NCBI RefSeq assembly: GCF_009617995.1
Contig: NZ_CP044129.1
Coordinates: 2,542,001-2,606,000, forward strand
Direction: 5' to 3'
Length of the DNA: 64,000 nt
Source of the DNA: Halomicrobium sp. LC1Hm
Lineage (GTDB): Archaea > Halobacteriota > Halobacteria > Halobacteriales > Haloarculaceae
The notes under the pieces are model-generated. The model worked only from the letters and a program-made list of their open reading frames with translations, had not been told where the DNA came from and did no database searches. Of this stretch, positions 42,885-49,809 are shown piece after piece; the stretch's first letter is position 1, and every line of letters starts with the position of its first letter. The position numbers and the translations under genes were made by a program.

Positions 42885-43547
42885 CTACTCCTCGCCGTCG
42901 AGATCGTGACCGCAGTGAGGACACTCGTCGTGGCGCAAGGCCGTGGAGTGTTCCCGAACGTCGCGCATTACCTCCGAGATCTGGTCCTCGGTTTCCAGTT
43001 CCTCCTCGACGCTCAGCTCGACGCCCTCGACCTCCAGCAGGAACTTCGCGACCTCCGTGGCCTCGTACATCACGTCGTCCAGTTCCTCGGCCGTGAAGAA
43101 GTCACACATCGCGCCGTAGAGGAAGGTCGCGCCGGCCTTGCGGACCTTCTCCTCGAAGGAGGCGCGGGCCTGGTTGACGGCCTGTGGCGAGTAGGTGTCG
43201 GTCATGAACGGGACCAGTTCGGGGAGGTTCTCGCCGATCTTGGTCATCTCGACGCCGGTCTCGGTCCGGAAGTCCGCACAGAGGCGGGCAATCGCCCACT
43301 CGCGGGCGGTGACGTAGGTCCGTTCCCGCAGAAACTCGTTGGCCCGGTCGTAGGTCCCGCCGTCGATTTTCTTGAAGCGGTCGTACTTGCGTACGTCGGC
43401 CGGAACGTCCGGCTCGTCGGAGACGCCGTCGGCAGCGTCGAGAGACTCGTCGGCGGGTTCGTCCTCGTCCGGGTCCGACTGGGTCGACGACGGCCCGGCT
43501 CGTGAGCGTTGTTCGTCGGTCTCGTCGGGGGACGCGCCGTCTGTCAT
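42885..43547 (-). CDS. DUF5806-type haloarchaeal protein
   Basis: 220 residues from ATG 43547. A disordered acidic N-terminus (about 1-55), then a conserved helical domain (KYDRFKKIDGGTYDRANEFL, REWAIARLCADFRTETGVEM, MTDTYSPQAVNQARASFEEK). A C-terminal CPHCG suggests a partial zinc knuckle. I associate this with DUF5806, conserved across haloarchaea; function unknown. Divergent from the Usp gene at 43671. Confidence 0.65.
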   Translation of the reverse strand: MTDGASPDETDEQRSRAGPSSTQSDPDEDEPADESLDAADGVSDEPDVPADVRKYDRFKKIDGGTYDRANEFLRERTYVTAREWAIARLCADFRTETGVEMTKIGENLPELVPFMTDTYSPQAVNQARASFEEKVRKAGATFLYGAMCDFFTAEELDDVMYEATEVAKFLLEVEGVELSVEEELETEDQISEVMRDVREHSTALRHDECPHCGHDLDGEE

Positions 43548-43670
43548 GCCCCACCCTCTGTTCCGGCGGTGAAAAAGTCTGCCGGCGTCCGTCCGGGCGG
43601 CGCGGAGCCGAGCCAGACACCGCCATCGCGGGGAGGTGGCTTTTTCACGAGTGCCCGCATTGGCCCGCCT

Positions 43671-44039
43671 ATGCACGTCCTACTCGGTGTCGGGGGCAGC
43701 GATCTCTCCTATCAGGCCCTCGACGAGACGATCGAACGCGCACGCGAGGCCGGCGACGAGGTGACCGTCGCCGTCTTCGACGGCCACGAGACAGACGCGG
43801 GCGAAGACGAAGTCCAGGAGCGGGTCCGCGAGCGACTCGACGAGACCGGCTTCGAGGCCGAGATCCGACGGCTCAGCGGCGATCCGGGCAGTCGACTCGT
43901 CGACGTCGCCGAGAGCGAGGGGTTCGACCGGATCGTCCTCGGCAGCGGCGAGCGGTCGACGCTTGGCAAGATCCAGCTCGGTTCGATCGCCGAGTTCGTC
44001 CTGTTGAACGCACAGACCCCAGTGACGCTGATCCGATGA
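43671..44039 (+). CDS. UspA-family universal stress protein
   Basis: 122 residues, a compact single Usp domain (MHVLLGVGGSDLSYQALDET; VTVAVFDGHETD; FDRIVLGSGERSTLGKIQLG). The glycine loop SGERSTLGKIQLGS fits an ATP-binding Usp. TGA overlaps the ATG of the acetyltransferase gene, so the two are coupled and could link stress sensing to acetylation. Confidence 0.82.
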   Translation: MHVLLGVGGSDLSYQALDETIERAREAGDEVTVAVFDGHETDAGEDEVQERVRERLDETGFEAEIRRLSGDPGSRLVDVAESEGFDRIVLGSGERSTLGKIQLGSIAEFVLLNAQTPVTLIR

Positions 44040-44560
44040 CGCGGCGCTATCCAGACGAGCCGGCCGGCACGTTCCCGGCACCGCCGCGCCAGGTGACCGA
44101 CAGCGAGGACCGATCGATCCAGTTGCGGTGTGCAGACGGGACCGACCGGACGGCGCTGATCGAGATGTACAAGCAGTTCGATCCCGCCGACCGCGCCCAG
44201 GGCATCCCGCCGGCCCGCGAGACGGCCATCGAGCGGTGGCTGGAGAACATCCTCGATACGGACCGGTACAACGTCGTCGCGAGCCACGAGGGCGATCTGG
44301 TCGGTCACGCGACGCTGGTCCCCGACGAGGACGACGGGTACGAGCTGGCGATCTTCGTCCTCTCGGCGTACCAGGGTGCGGGAATCGGGACCGAACTCGT
44401 CGAGACGCTGCTGGGCCACGGCCAGTCCGAGGGGATCGAGCAGGTCTGGCTCACCGTCGAACGGTGGAACGACCCCGCGATCGCGCTCTACCGGAAGGTC
44501 GGCTTCGAGACGTCGAACAGCGAGCGCTTCGAGCAAGAGATGTCGATCCGGCTCGCTTGA
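44036..44560 (+). CDS. GNAT-family N-acetyltransferase
   Basis: 174 residues. After a 25-residue Pro-rich leader, the GNAT fold shows LVGHATLVPDEDDGYELAIF and the acetyl-CoA loop SAYQGAGIGTELVETLLGHG (Q/RxxGxG/A), ending in WNDPAIALYRKVGFETSNSE. Target unknown. The last codons (MSIRLA) are reiterated in the 41-bp tandem repeat that follows, so the natural 3' end has been duplicated. Confidence 0.85.
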   Translation: MTRRYPDEPAGTFPAPPRQVTDSEDRSIQLRCADGTDRTALIEMYKQFDPADRAQGIPPARETAIERWLENILDTDRYNVVASHEGDLVGHATLVPDEDDGYELAIFVLSAYQGAGIGTELVETLLGHGQSEGIEQVWLTVERWNDPAIALYRKVGFETSNSERFEQEMSIRLA

Positions 44561-44683
44561 CCCACGCCGGGTCGGGAGAGATGGCGATCCGGCTCGCTTG
44601 ACCCACGCCGGGTCGGGAGAGATGTCGATCCGGCTCGCTTGACCCACGCCGGGTCGGGAGAGATGTCGATCCGGCTCGCTTGA
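44536..44683. repeat. 41-bp tandem repeat copied from the acetyltransferase 3' end
   Basis: Stop codons recur at 44558, 44599, 44640 and 44681, a 41-base period, about 3.6 units. Each unit reads GAGATGTCGATCCGGCTCGC, then TTGACCCACGCCGGGTCGG. It includes the hairpin GACCC-acgcc-GGGTC just after the stop. The first linker's downstream ATG codon is followed by GCG instead of TCG. Recent slippage or unequal exchange is likely. Confidence 0.9.
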
Positions 44684-44689
44684 CTTACT

Positions 44690-45136
44690 CTAGACCGAGA
44701 GCACGGGTTGGCTGGCGTACTCGATGACGTACAGCGCGGCGCGGCCGATCGCGTCGACAGAATCCTCACTGCCCGGCTCGCGGGGGACGACGATGAAGTC
44801 GGCGTCGAGGTCTTCTGCCACGTCGAGGATTACGCTCCCGGGCGACTGGCGGAGCCGCGTCGGCGAGAAGCCGGCGGCAGTCGAGTGGTTCAGCCCGGCG
44901 TCGTGGCCGCGTTCCTCGAGCCGTGACTGCATCTCCGCGGCGAAGGCCTGATGCTGGTCGGCGATCGCGTCGGCGTCGACCTCGTCGGCCTCGATCGCGC
45001 GGATCAGCGTCTCGTCGAGGACGAACAGCAGGTGGATCTCGGCGTCGTAGGCGTCGGCGATCGCCAGCGCGTACTCGACGGCCGCCTCGGACTGGTTGGA
45101 GCCGTCCACCGGCGCGAGCACGAGGTCGATGTCCAT
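44690..45136 (-). CDS. UspA-family universal stress protein
   Basis: 148 residues from MDIDLVLAPVDGSNQSEAAV. Typical strand-helix order (IHLLFVLDETLIRAIEADEV; ADFIVVPREPGSEDSVDAIG), but the ATP glycine loop is replaced by PREPGSEDSVDAIGRAAL, so nucleotide binding is doubtful. Divergent from the next Usp gene across 67 bases with AT-poor promoter space. Its 3' end faces the tandem repeat. Confidence 0.78.
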   Translation of the reverse strand: MDIDLVLAPVDGSNQSEAAVEYALAIADAYDAEIHLLFVLDETLIRAIEADEVDADAIADQHQAFAAEMQSRLEERGHDAGLNHSTAAGFSPTRLRQSPGSVILDVAEDLDADFIVVPREPGSEDSVDAIGRAALYVIEYASQPVLSV

Positions 45137-45203
45137 ATCGACAGGTGCCACCGGACCAGCAAAAAGCCCGCGGCTTTTTGACGCCCCCCGCGGTAGTAGA
45201 GGT

Positions 45204-45665
45204 ATGTTCGACACCGTCGTCATCGCGACGGACGGCTCCGCAACGGCCGAGCGGGCCGTCACCGCCGCGCTCGACCTCGCCGGCCAGTTCGACGCGATCG
45301 TCCACGCGCTGTACGTCGTCGACTCGGGAGAGGTCGCCGGCTCTCCGGAGGCCGTCCGACAGGACTTCGAGCAGGCGCTCGCGACCACCGGCGGCAAGGC
45401 GCTGACGTTCGTCCGTGAAACCGCCGAGACGGTCGATCCCGACGAGGAAGACGCCGTCGTCACGGCCGTCCGAGAGGGCGATCCCGCCAAGGAGATCTGC
45501 CACTACGCAGAGGGGATCGACGCCGACGTGATCGCGACCGGCACCCGGGGCCGCCACGGCGAACACGGCTACCTGCTGGGCAGCGTCGCCGAGGGGGTCG
45601 TCCGCCACGCCGAAATGCCCGTGCTGACCGTCAGACAGCTCGAAGAAGCGGCGACGGGACTGTAG
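45204..45665 (+). CDS. UspA-family universal stress protein, ATP-loop type
   Basis: 153 residues. MFDTVVIATDGSATAERAVT start and the intact ATP motif ATGTRGRHGEHGYLLGSVAE (G-x2-G-x9-G-S). Two Usp genes are arranged head to head here and may be co-regulated. It is followed 5 bases on by a Tat lipoprotein gene. Confidence 0.87.
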   Translation: MFDTVVIATDGSATAERAVTAALDLAGQFDAIVHALYVVDSGEVAGSPEAVRQDFEQALATTGGKALTFVRETAETVDPDEEDAVVTAVREGDPAKEICHYAEGIDADVIATGTRGRHGEHGYLLGSVAEGVVRHAEMPVLTVRQLEEAATGL

Positions 45666-45670
45666 ACCTG

Positions 45671-46702
45671 ATGCCTTCCACGACTCGCAGAGCCCTCCTC
45701 GCGACAGTCGCGACCGGCACGGTCGGTGCCGTCGCCGGCTGTCAGTCACTCACCGACGACCGGGCGTCGCTCGGACGGCCCGGCGTCACCGGCCTCTCGA
45801 CGGCGACGCTGTGGGTCGGCGACGACGTGTCGCTCCCGCCGTCGACGACCGTCGACAGGGTTTCCGATCCGAGCGACGCCGACCTCGCCGTGTACCCCGC
45901 CGTCGACGGGAGTGTCGACTCCGCGATCGAGACCCTCGCCGCTGACGTGCCGGTCGCCGTCGTCGGCGACGACGCACTGAGAACACTGCTGGAGATCTGT
46001 GACGGTGCCGACCGCCCTTACGGGTTCGCCAGCAACGGGTGGAACTCCCGGACCGACGTTGCCGGCGTGGTACCGTCGTCTGGCGCGCTCGATACACACG
46101 TCTTCGTCACGGCCGACTATCCCGACGACCTTCCGTGGGCGCTCGGCGAACTCCGCCAGCCAGCGACCCACGAGAGTGCCGTGCCGATCGAACACGTCCC
46201 GCTCCCGGAGAACGTCCGAGAACTGGGAACCGCACGCGTCCGGGGGTACAACGCCGGTGGCGAGTTCGACCGCCGCGACCGGGTTCTCGTTCGCCCGGGT
46301 AGCGATCCGACGCCAGTGTTCGTCGACATCGAGGCGACCATCGTCGCCGGCCGTCGTGACGGCCCGACCGGCCCGTACCGCACCGATCGCGTCGAGACGG
46401 TCGCTCACTTCGATCAGCAGTTCACTGACGTGGGTCCCAGCGGCCAGACGACCGACGCGCTGCGCGTTCAGAACGTGAGCGACGCCACGGAGAACGCCGC
46501 CAACACCGTGTTCACTCCCCGGAACAGCGAGACAAGATCGTCGTTTACCGCCTGCCAGCGCGCTCGAGTGGTCCTCGACGATCTCTCGGAACCGTTCCGC
46601 TACACGGGTAACGTCCGCTTTCGCTGGACCGATCCCCAACTGCTGGAAGACGACGCGTTCGTCCATCACACGCCCGGATCGGCGGTGTGGTACCCTCGTT
46701 GA
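45671..46702 (+). CDS. Tat-exported lipoprotein, unknown function
   Basis: 343 residues. Twin-arginine signal STTRRALLATVATGTVGAVAGCQS with a lipobox giving C24. The mature part is soluble and Asp/Thr-rich with no enzymatic motif (ATLWVGDDVSLPPSTTVDRV, VGDDALRTLLEICDGADRPY). It probably sits on the outer face of the membrane. The start follows the Usp stop by 5 bases, so it is co-transcribed. No family recalled. Confidence 0.7.
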   Translation: MPSTTRRALLATVATGTVGAVAGCQSLTDDRASLGRPGVTGLSTATLWVGDDVSLPPSTTVDRVSDPSDADLAVYPAVDGSVDSAIETLAADVPVAVVGDDALRTLLEICDGADRPYGFASNGWNSRTDVAGVVPSSGALDTHVFVTADYPDDLPWALGELRQPATHESAVPIEHVPLPENVRELGTARVRGYNAGGEFDRRDRVLVRPGSDPTPVFVDIEATIVAGRRDGPTGPYRTDRVETVAHFDQQFTDVGPSGQTTDALRVQNVSDATENAANTVFTPRNSETRSSFTACQRARVVLDDLSEPFRYTGNVRFRWTDPQLLEDDAFVHHTPGSAVWYPR

Positions 46703-46840
46703 AACCGGACGCTGCGCCGTGTGCTCGTTCGACCGCACGGCAGTGTGGGGTCGATCCGGAGTCTACGACGTTCCGTGTGCCGGAGACCGCGACGTTTCAC
46801 GAACCGGACCCTTCATTGGCCAGCAGTTGCTGAACGCGGT

Positions 46841-47923
46841 ATGGACGACTGGCTCATCGACGACGAGCGGCTCTCGCTGGAACGGAAATCGATCCTCCCG
46901 GGGGAGGGGTTCTTCCTCCCGGACTCGATCGAAGAGGAAGAGCAGGAACGCGAGGCCGCCGAGCGGATGGCGTCCTCGGAGGTCGTCGTCATCGCCGACC
47001 CCGACGCCGACGGGCTGGCCTGCGTCGCGCTCGTTCGCGAGGCGCTGGGCGAGGGATCGCTGGTCCCGGCCGGGCCCCACGAACTCGACGAGGCGCTGTC
47101 CTGGGCCGCCGAGTACGTCGAGGCCGACGCCACGCTGGTGATCTGTGATCTCTGTCCCGACAGCGAGAGCGACATCGCCGCCCTCGACGACCTGACCGCT
47201 CGCGTCGACGACGTTCGCTGGTACGACCACCACCAGTGGGACGACGACCTCGGCGCGGCGGTCGACGACAGCGGCGTCGAACGCACCGTCGGCGACTCCG
47301 ACGAGGTCTGTACCGCCGACGTGGCCCTCGCACAGCTGGAGTCCGACTTCGACGACCGCTTCGCCGAACTGGCCGCCGTCACGCGAGACCACGACCTCTG
47401 GATCCGCGACGACGAGCGCAGCGACGACCTCGCGGACCTCTCTTACTGGCTCGAACCCGAGGAGTACATCGAGGTCGTCCTCGAACACGGTCCGGACCTC
47501 TCGCCGGAGTGGCACGAGTACCTCGCCGAGAAGCGCGTCGAGAAGGAGGCCCTCATCGAGAAGGCCGTCGAGCGCGCCCAGCTGCGCGACGTGGGCGAGT
47601 GGACGGTCGGCGTCACATACGGCCGCTGCTCTCAGAACGAGGTCGCCGAGGAACTGCGGGAACAGGGGGCCGACGCCGCCGTCATCGTCAAGCCCGCCGG
47701 CTCCGCCTCGATCCGCGGCACCGAGACCTTCGAACGCTGCCACGAGGTCGCCGCCCAGGTCAACGGCGGCGGCCACCCCCGTGCCGCGGGGTGCAAGCCC
47801 GACGTGTACGAGGACATGCTCGACTACGCCCACCACTGGAGTACGCGGGGTGCGGTGGCGAAACAGGCTATCGTCGACGCGTTCAAGCGGCTGCCCGAGG
47901 AGCCTGAAGCGGCTGAAGAGTAG
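46841..47923 (+). CDS. DHH-family phosphoesterase
   Basis: 360 residues from ATG 46841. DHH motifs: VVVIADPDADGLACVALVRE (motif I), TLVICDLCPDSESD (II), VRWYDHHQWDDD (III, DHH) and an RDHD-type TRDHDLWIRDD. The DHHA1 end holds NGGGHPRAAG. It is shorter than RecJ and lies in the RecJ/NrnA-like group of haloarchaea, acting on ssDNA, oligonucleotides or pAp. The last 27 codons are duplicated 220 bases downstream. Confidence 0.83.
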   Translation: MDDWLIDDERLSLERKSILPGEGFFLPDSIEEEEQEREAAERMASSEVVVIADPDADGLACVALVREALGEGSLVPAGPHELDEALSWAAEYVEADATLVICDLCPDSESDIAALDDLTARVDDVRWYDHHQWDDDLGAAVDDSGVERTVGDSDEVCTADVALAQLESDFDDRFAELAAVTRDHDLWIRDDERSDDLADLSYWLEPEEYIEVVLEHGPDLSPEWHEYLAEKRVEKEALIEKAVERAQLRDVGEWTVGVTYGRCSQNEVAEELREQGADAAVIVKPAGSASIRGTETFERCHEVAAQVNGGGHPRAAGCKPDVYEDMLDYAHHWSTRGAVAKQAIVDAFKRLPEEPEAAEE

Positions 47924-47928
47924 CGTAC
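47833..47928 (+). repeat. 96-bp direct repeat, copy A (gene end)
   Basis: Contains the last about 30 codons and stop of the DHH gene. A near-identical copy lies at 48053-48148; the differences seen are mostly synonymous-type single bases. See copy B. Confidence 0.9.
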
Positions 47929-47975
47929 CGCGAGCGACGCGAGCGGTTTCTCCGGACCGAGCGGAGCGAGGGCCG

Positions 47976-48052
47976 GCTTTTTCACCCATGTTTTTGCGCG
48001 AGTGGTCGCGAGCGGAGCGAGCGAACCCGAAGCGGAAAAAGATGGACGCCAA
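47976..48052. repeat. Hairpin-forming intergenic repeat
   Basis: CACCCATGTTTTTGCGCG and GCGGAAAAAGATGGACGCC form an imperfect inverted repeat around CGAGCGGAGCGAGCG. The same design recurs at 49741-49809. It contains short T-runs that could stop transcription of the DHH gene. Confidence 0.55.
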
Positions 48053-48148
48053 CCACTGGAGTACGCGGGGTGCCGTGGCGAAGCAGGCCATCGTCGACGC
48101 GTTCAAGCGGCTGCCCGAGGAGCCTGAAGCGGCTGAAGAGTAGCGTAC
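48053..48148 (+). repeat. 96-bp direct repeat, copy B (displaced gene tail)
   Basis: A second copy of the DHH gene's 3' end (reading HWSTRGAVAKQAIVDAFKRL then PEEPEAAEE and a stop) without the rest of the gene. A start codon ATG at 48042 (ATGGACGCCAACCACTGG) is in frame, so a 34-codon peptide could be made. Confidence 0.85.
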
Positions 48149-48211
48149 GACGAGTAAAACGACGCCGACAACGGTTAGTTTGAAGCGACCGGCGAACGGA
48201 CCGACGATAGC

Positions 48212-48667
48212 ATGTCGCCTGCCCTCCCCACGTGGCTCCCGGACCGTCGCGATATTTCCTACGAGTTCGTGACCGCTGTCATCGTCGGCACGACGCTGTA
48301 CGTCTTCGACGGATCGTTCGGATACGCAGTTGCTGGCGGTGCCGGATTTCTGGTGCTCCGGCTCCTGACCGACATCGCAGAGAACGCCGTCGGCGACTAC
48401 GCCGACAACGCCTTATACGGCCTGCTCGTCCTCGCCGGAACTGCCTACGCCGCCGCCCCGACGACACCGTTGTGGCTCGTCGCTACCGGCGCAGTTCTGG
48501 GCGGGTGGTTCCTCGCAGACGGCGTCCAGCACCTCCGGCACGGTGTCACGCGAGCGTCGGTCGGAACGCCGTACACACACGAGGGCAGTGCCCTCACCGG
48601 GCTCCCGAAGGCGCTCGCGGCGCGGCTCGCAGAGCCGATATTGCTCGAAACGCGCGACCAGCAGTAG
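48212..48667 (+). CDS. Small membrane protein, unknown
   Basis: 151 residues; hydrophobic segments at about 17-35, 39-55, 67-85 and 86-104, then a basic-neutral tail (HLRHGVTRASVGTPYTHEGS). The tail's end (KALAARLAEPILLETRDQQ) is amphipathic and recalls the C-terminus of some haloarchaeal transcription-linked membrane proteins, but no clear domain. Monocistronic, convergent with the DUF5807 gene. Confidence 0.6.
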   Translation: MSPALPTWLPDRRDISYEFVTAVIVGTTLYVFDGSFGYAVAGGAGFLVLRLLTDIAENAVGDYADNALYGLLVLAGTAYAAAPTTPLWLVATGAVLGGWFLADGVQHLRHGVTRASVGTPYTHEGSALTGLPKALAARLAEPILLETRDQQ

Positions 48668-48674
48668 GGCGGCG

Positions 48675-49106
48675 CTACTCGCCGACGACCCACTTCTCGG
48701 AGTACTTCTCGCCGCAGGGACAGACCGCGTAGGCGTGGATCACGTCGCCATCCTCGTAGATGCCACCGACCTCCTCGTTCTGTGCTTCGGCGAAGGCGAA
48801 GACGAACTTGGCGGTGTGGTTCTGGTCGGGCTCTTCGTCCTCCTTCGGGCAGACGCCGCCGGTCAGGTCGTCGGCGATCTCGCCGTCGGTGGCCATCGCC
48901 TCGCGGGCCAGCCCCATCGGGTCGATCCCCGTCGCCGACTGGAAGGCACTCCGTCCCTGATCGCCGTCGATGACCAGCACCATCCCGTCCTCGACCTGTT
49001 CGGCGTAGTCCGCGAGGGCGTCGGCGTTGCCGACCGCGTCCTCGTGGAGGAAGAAGGCCACGTCCTCGACGCGCTCGCCGGCCAGAAACTCGGTGCGCTT
49101 GCTCAT
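48675..49106 (-). CDS. DUF5807-type haloarchaeal protein
   Basis: 143 residues, acidic, no membrane span. It begins MSKRTEFLAGERVEDVAFFL and contains Cys at GGVCPKEDEEPDQNHTAKFV and VCPCGEKYSEKW, giving a CxC metal-like pair near the end. I associate it with the haloarchaea-specific DUF5807; no function known. Divergent from a 58-codon gene across 90 bases. Confidence 0.7.
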   Translation of the reverse strand: MSKRTEFLAGERVEDVAFFLHEDAVGNADALADYAEQVEDGMVLVIDGDQGRSAFQSATGIDPMGLAREAMATDGEIADDLTGGVCPKEDEEPDQNHTAKFVFAFAEAQNEEVGGIYEDGDVIHAYAVCPCGEKYSEKWVVGE

Positions 49107-49196
49107 ACACGGTGTGTGACCGCTTGCGGGGAAAAGCCTCGCGGCTCGCGTCCGGAAACGACAGCACCTTTTGTGTCACCGCTGGCACCACTGTGT

Positions 49197-49373
49197 ATGG
49201 AACTCGGACTCGTCTTTGGCTTCCTCGGCCTCGTCGTCGCGTCGTACATCGGAACGACGCTGGCCCTGCGGGGGTACTTCGACGCGGTGTCGTTCGAAGC
49301 GGTCCAGCGGCGGGAGGCGCGGGAGCGTCGCGAGAGCGAGTCGGGAACAGACGGCTCGTCGGCCGAGGACTGA
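49197..49373 (+). CDS. 58-residue single-span membrane protein
   Basis: MELGLVFGFLGLVVASYIGT starts with one helix (about 3-24). A cytoplasmic basic-acidic coil follows (VQRREARERRESESGTDGSS), ending AED. Small and haloarchaea-like; function unknown. It is followed 32 bases on by palindromic element copy 5. Confidence 0.55.
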   Translation: MELGLVFGFLGLVVASYIGTTLALRGYFDAVSFEAVQRREARERRESESGTDGSSAED

Positions 49374-49405
49374 TGCGGAGGGCAGCCACAGTAGGAGCTG
49401 AAGTG

Positions 49406-49485
49406 ATACTACCGGCTGTACATCTGTGAACGATTTCGCCACCCCGGGGTGGCGAAGATCTTCACGAAGTGACAGCCGGCAGTAT
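49406..49485. repeat. 80-bp palindromic dispersed element, copy 5
   Basis: Ends ATACTACCGGCTGT and ACAGCCGGCAGTAT; central GCCACCCCGGGGTGGC perfect. Very close to copy 1 (13339). It lies beyond the 58-codon gene, facing the archaellum operon's far end. Confidence 0.92.
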
Positions 49486-49809
49486 AAGCATCCGGGCGAC
49501 CGAGCGGTCCGAAGGACCCGGCAGGTCGCCGGCAGACTCGCTTCGCTCGACTCCCGAGCTCTGCACTCGCTTTGCTCGCGTGTCGCTTCGCTCCCGCTCG
49601 CATCGTGGTTCTCACTTCGTTCCGAACCACGCCCCGCTCGTGCAGAACGCCCGGTTCGCCGTCAGAGCAAGCTCTGACGAGCAGTGCGTTCGCGGTGCTC
49701 ACGCACAACGCCGCAAGCGCGGCCGAAGGCCGCGACTTGCGGTTTTTTCGCCCACGTTTTTGCGCGAGCGGTGCGCGAAGCGCACCCGAAGCGGAAAAAG
49801 GTGGGTGCG
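49486..49809. other. Gap packed with micro-hairpins, no gene
   Basis: No coding frame with support. Perfect short inverted repeats follow each other: GACCGAGCGGTC, GTGGTTC/GAACCAC around 49612-49637, GTCAGAGCAAGCTCTGAC, GCGGCCGAAGGCCGC, GTGCGCGAAGCGCAC. Many have GAA loops and GCGAAGC/GCTTCGC cores. The end (49741-49809) repeats the design at 47976-48052. Confidence 0.6.
49741..49809. repeat. Hairpin-forming intergenic repeat, second copy
   Basis: Arms CGCCCACGTTTTTGCGC and GCGGAAAAAGGTGGGTG pair imperfectly around a perfect inner hairpin GTGCGCGAAGCGCAC. It ends next to the arlJ stop and may terminate the archaellum transcript. Confidence 0.55.

Noticed and set aside
43502-44035. Fused frame of Usp region and acetyltransferase
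   Set aside because: The upstream part is out of frame with the Usp gene and has no motif; the coupled ATGA start at 44036 is used.
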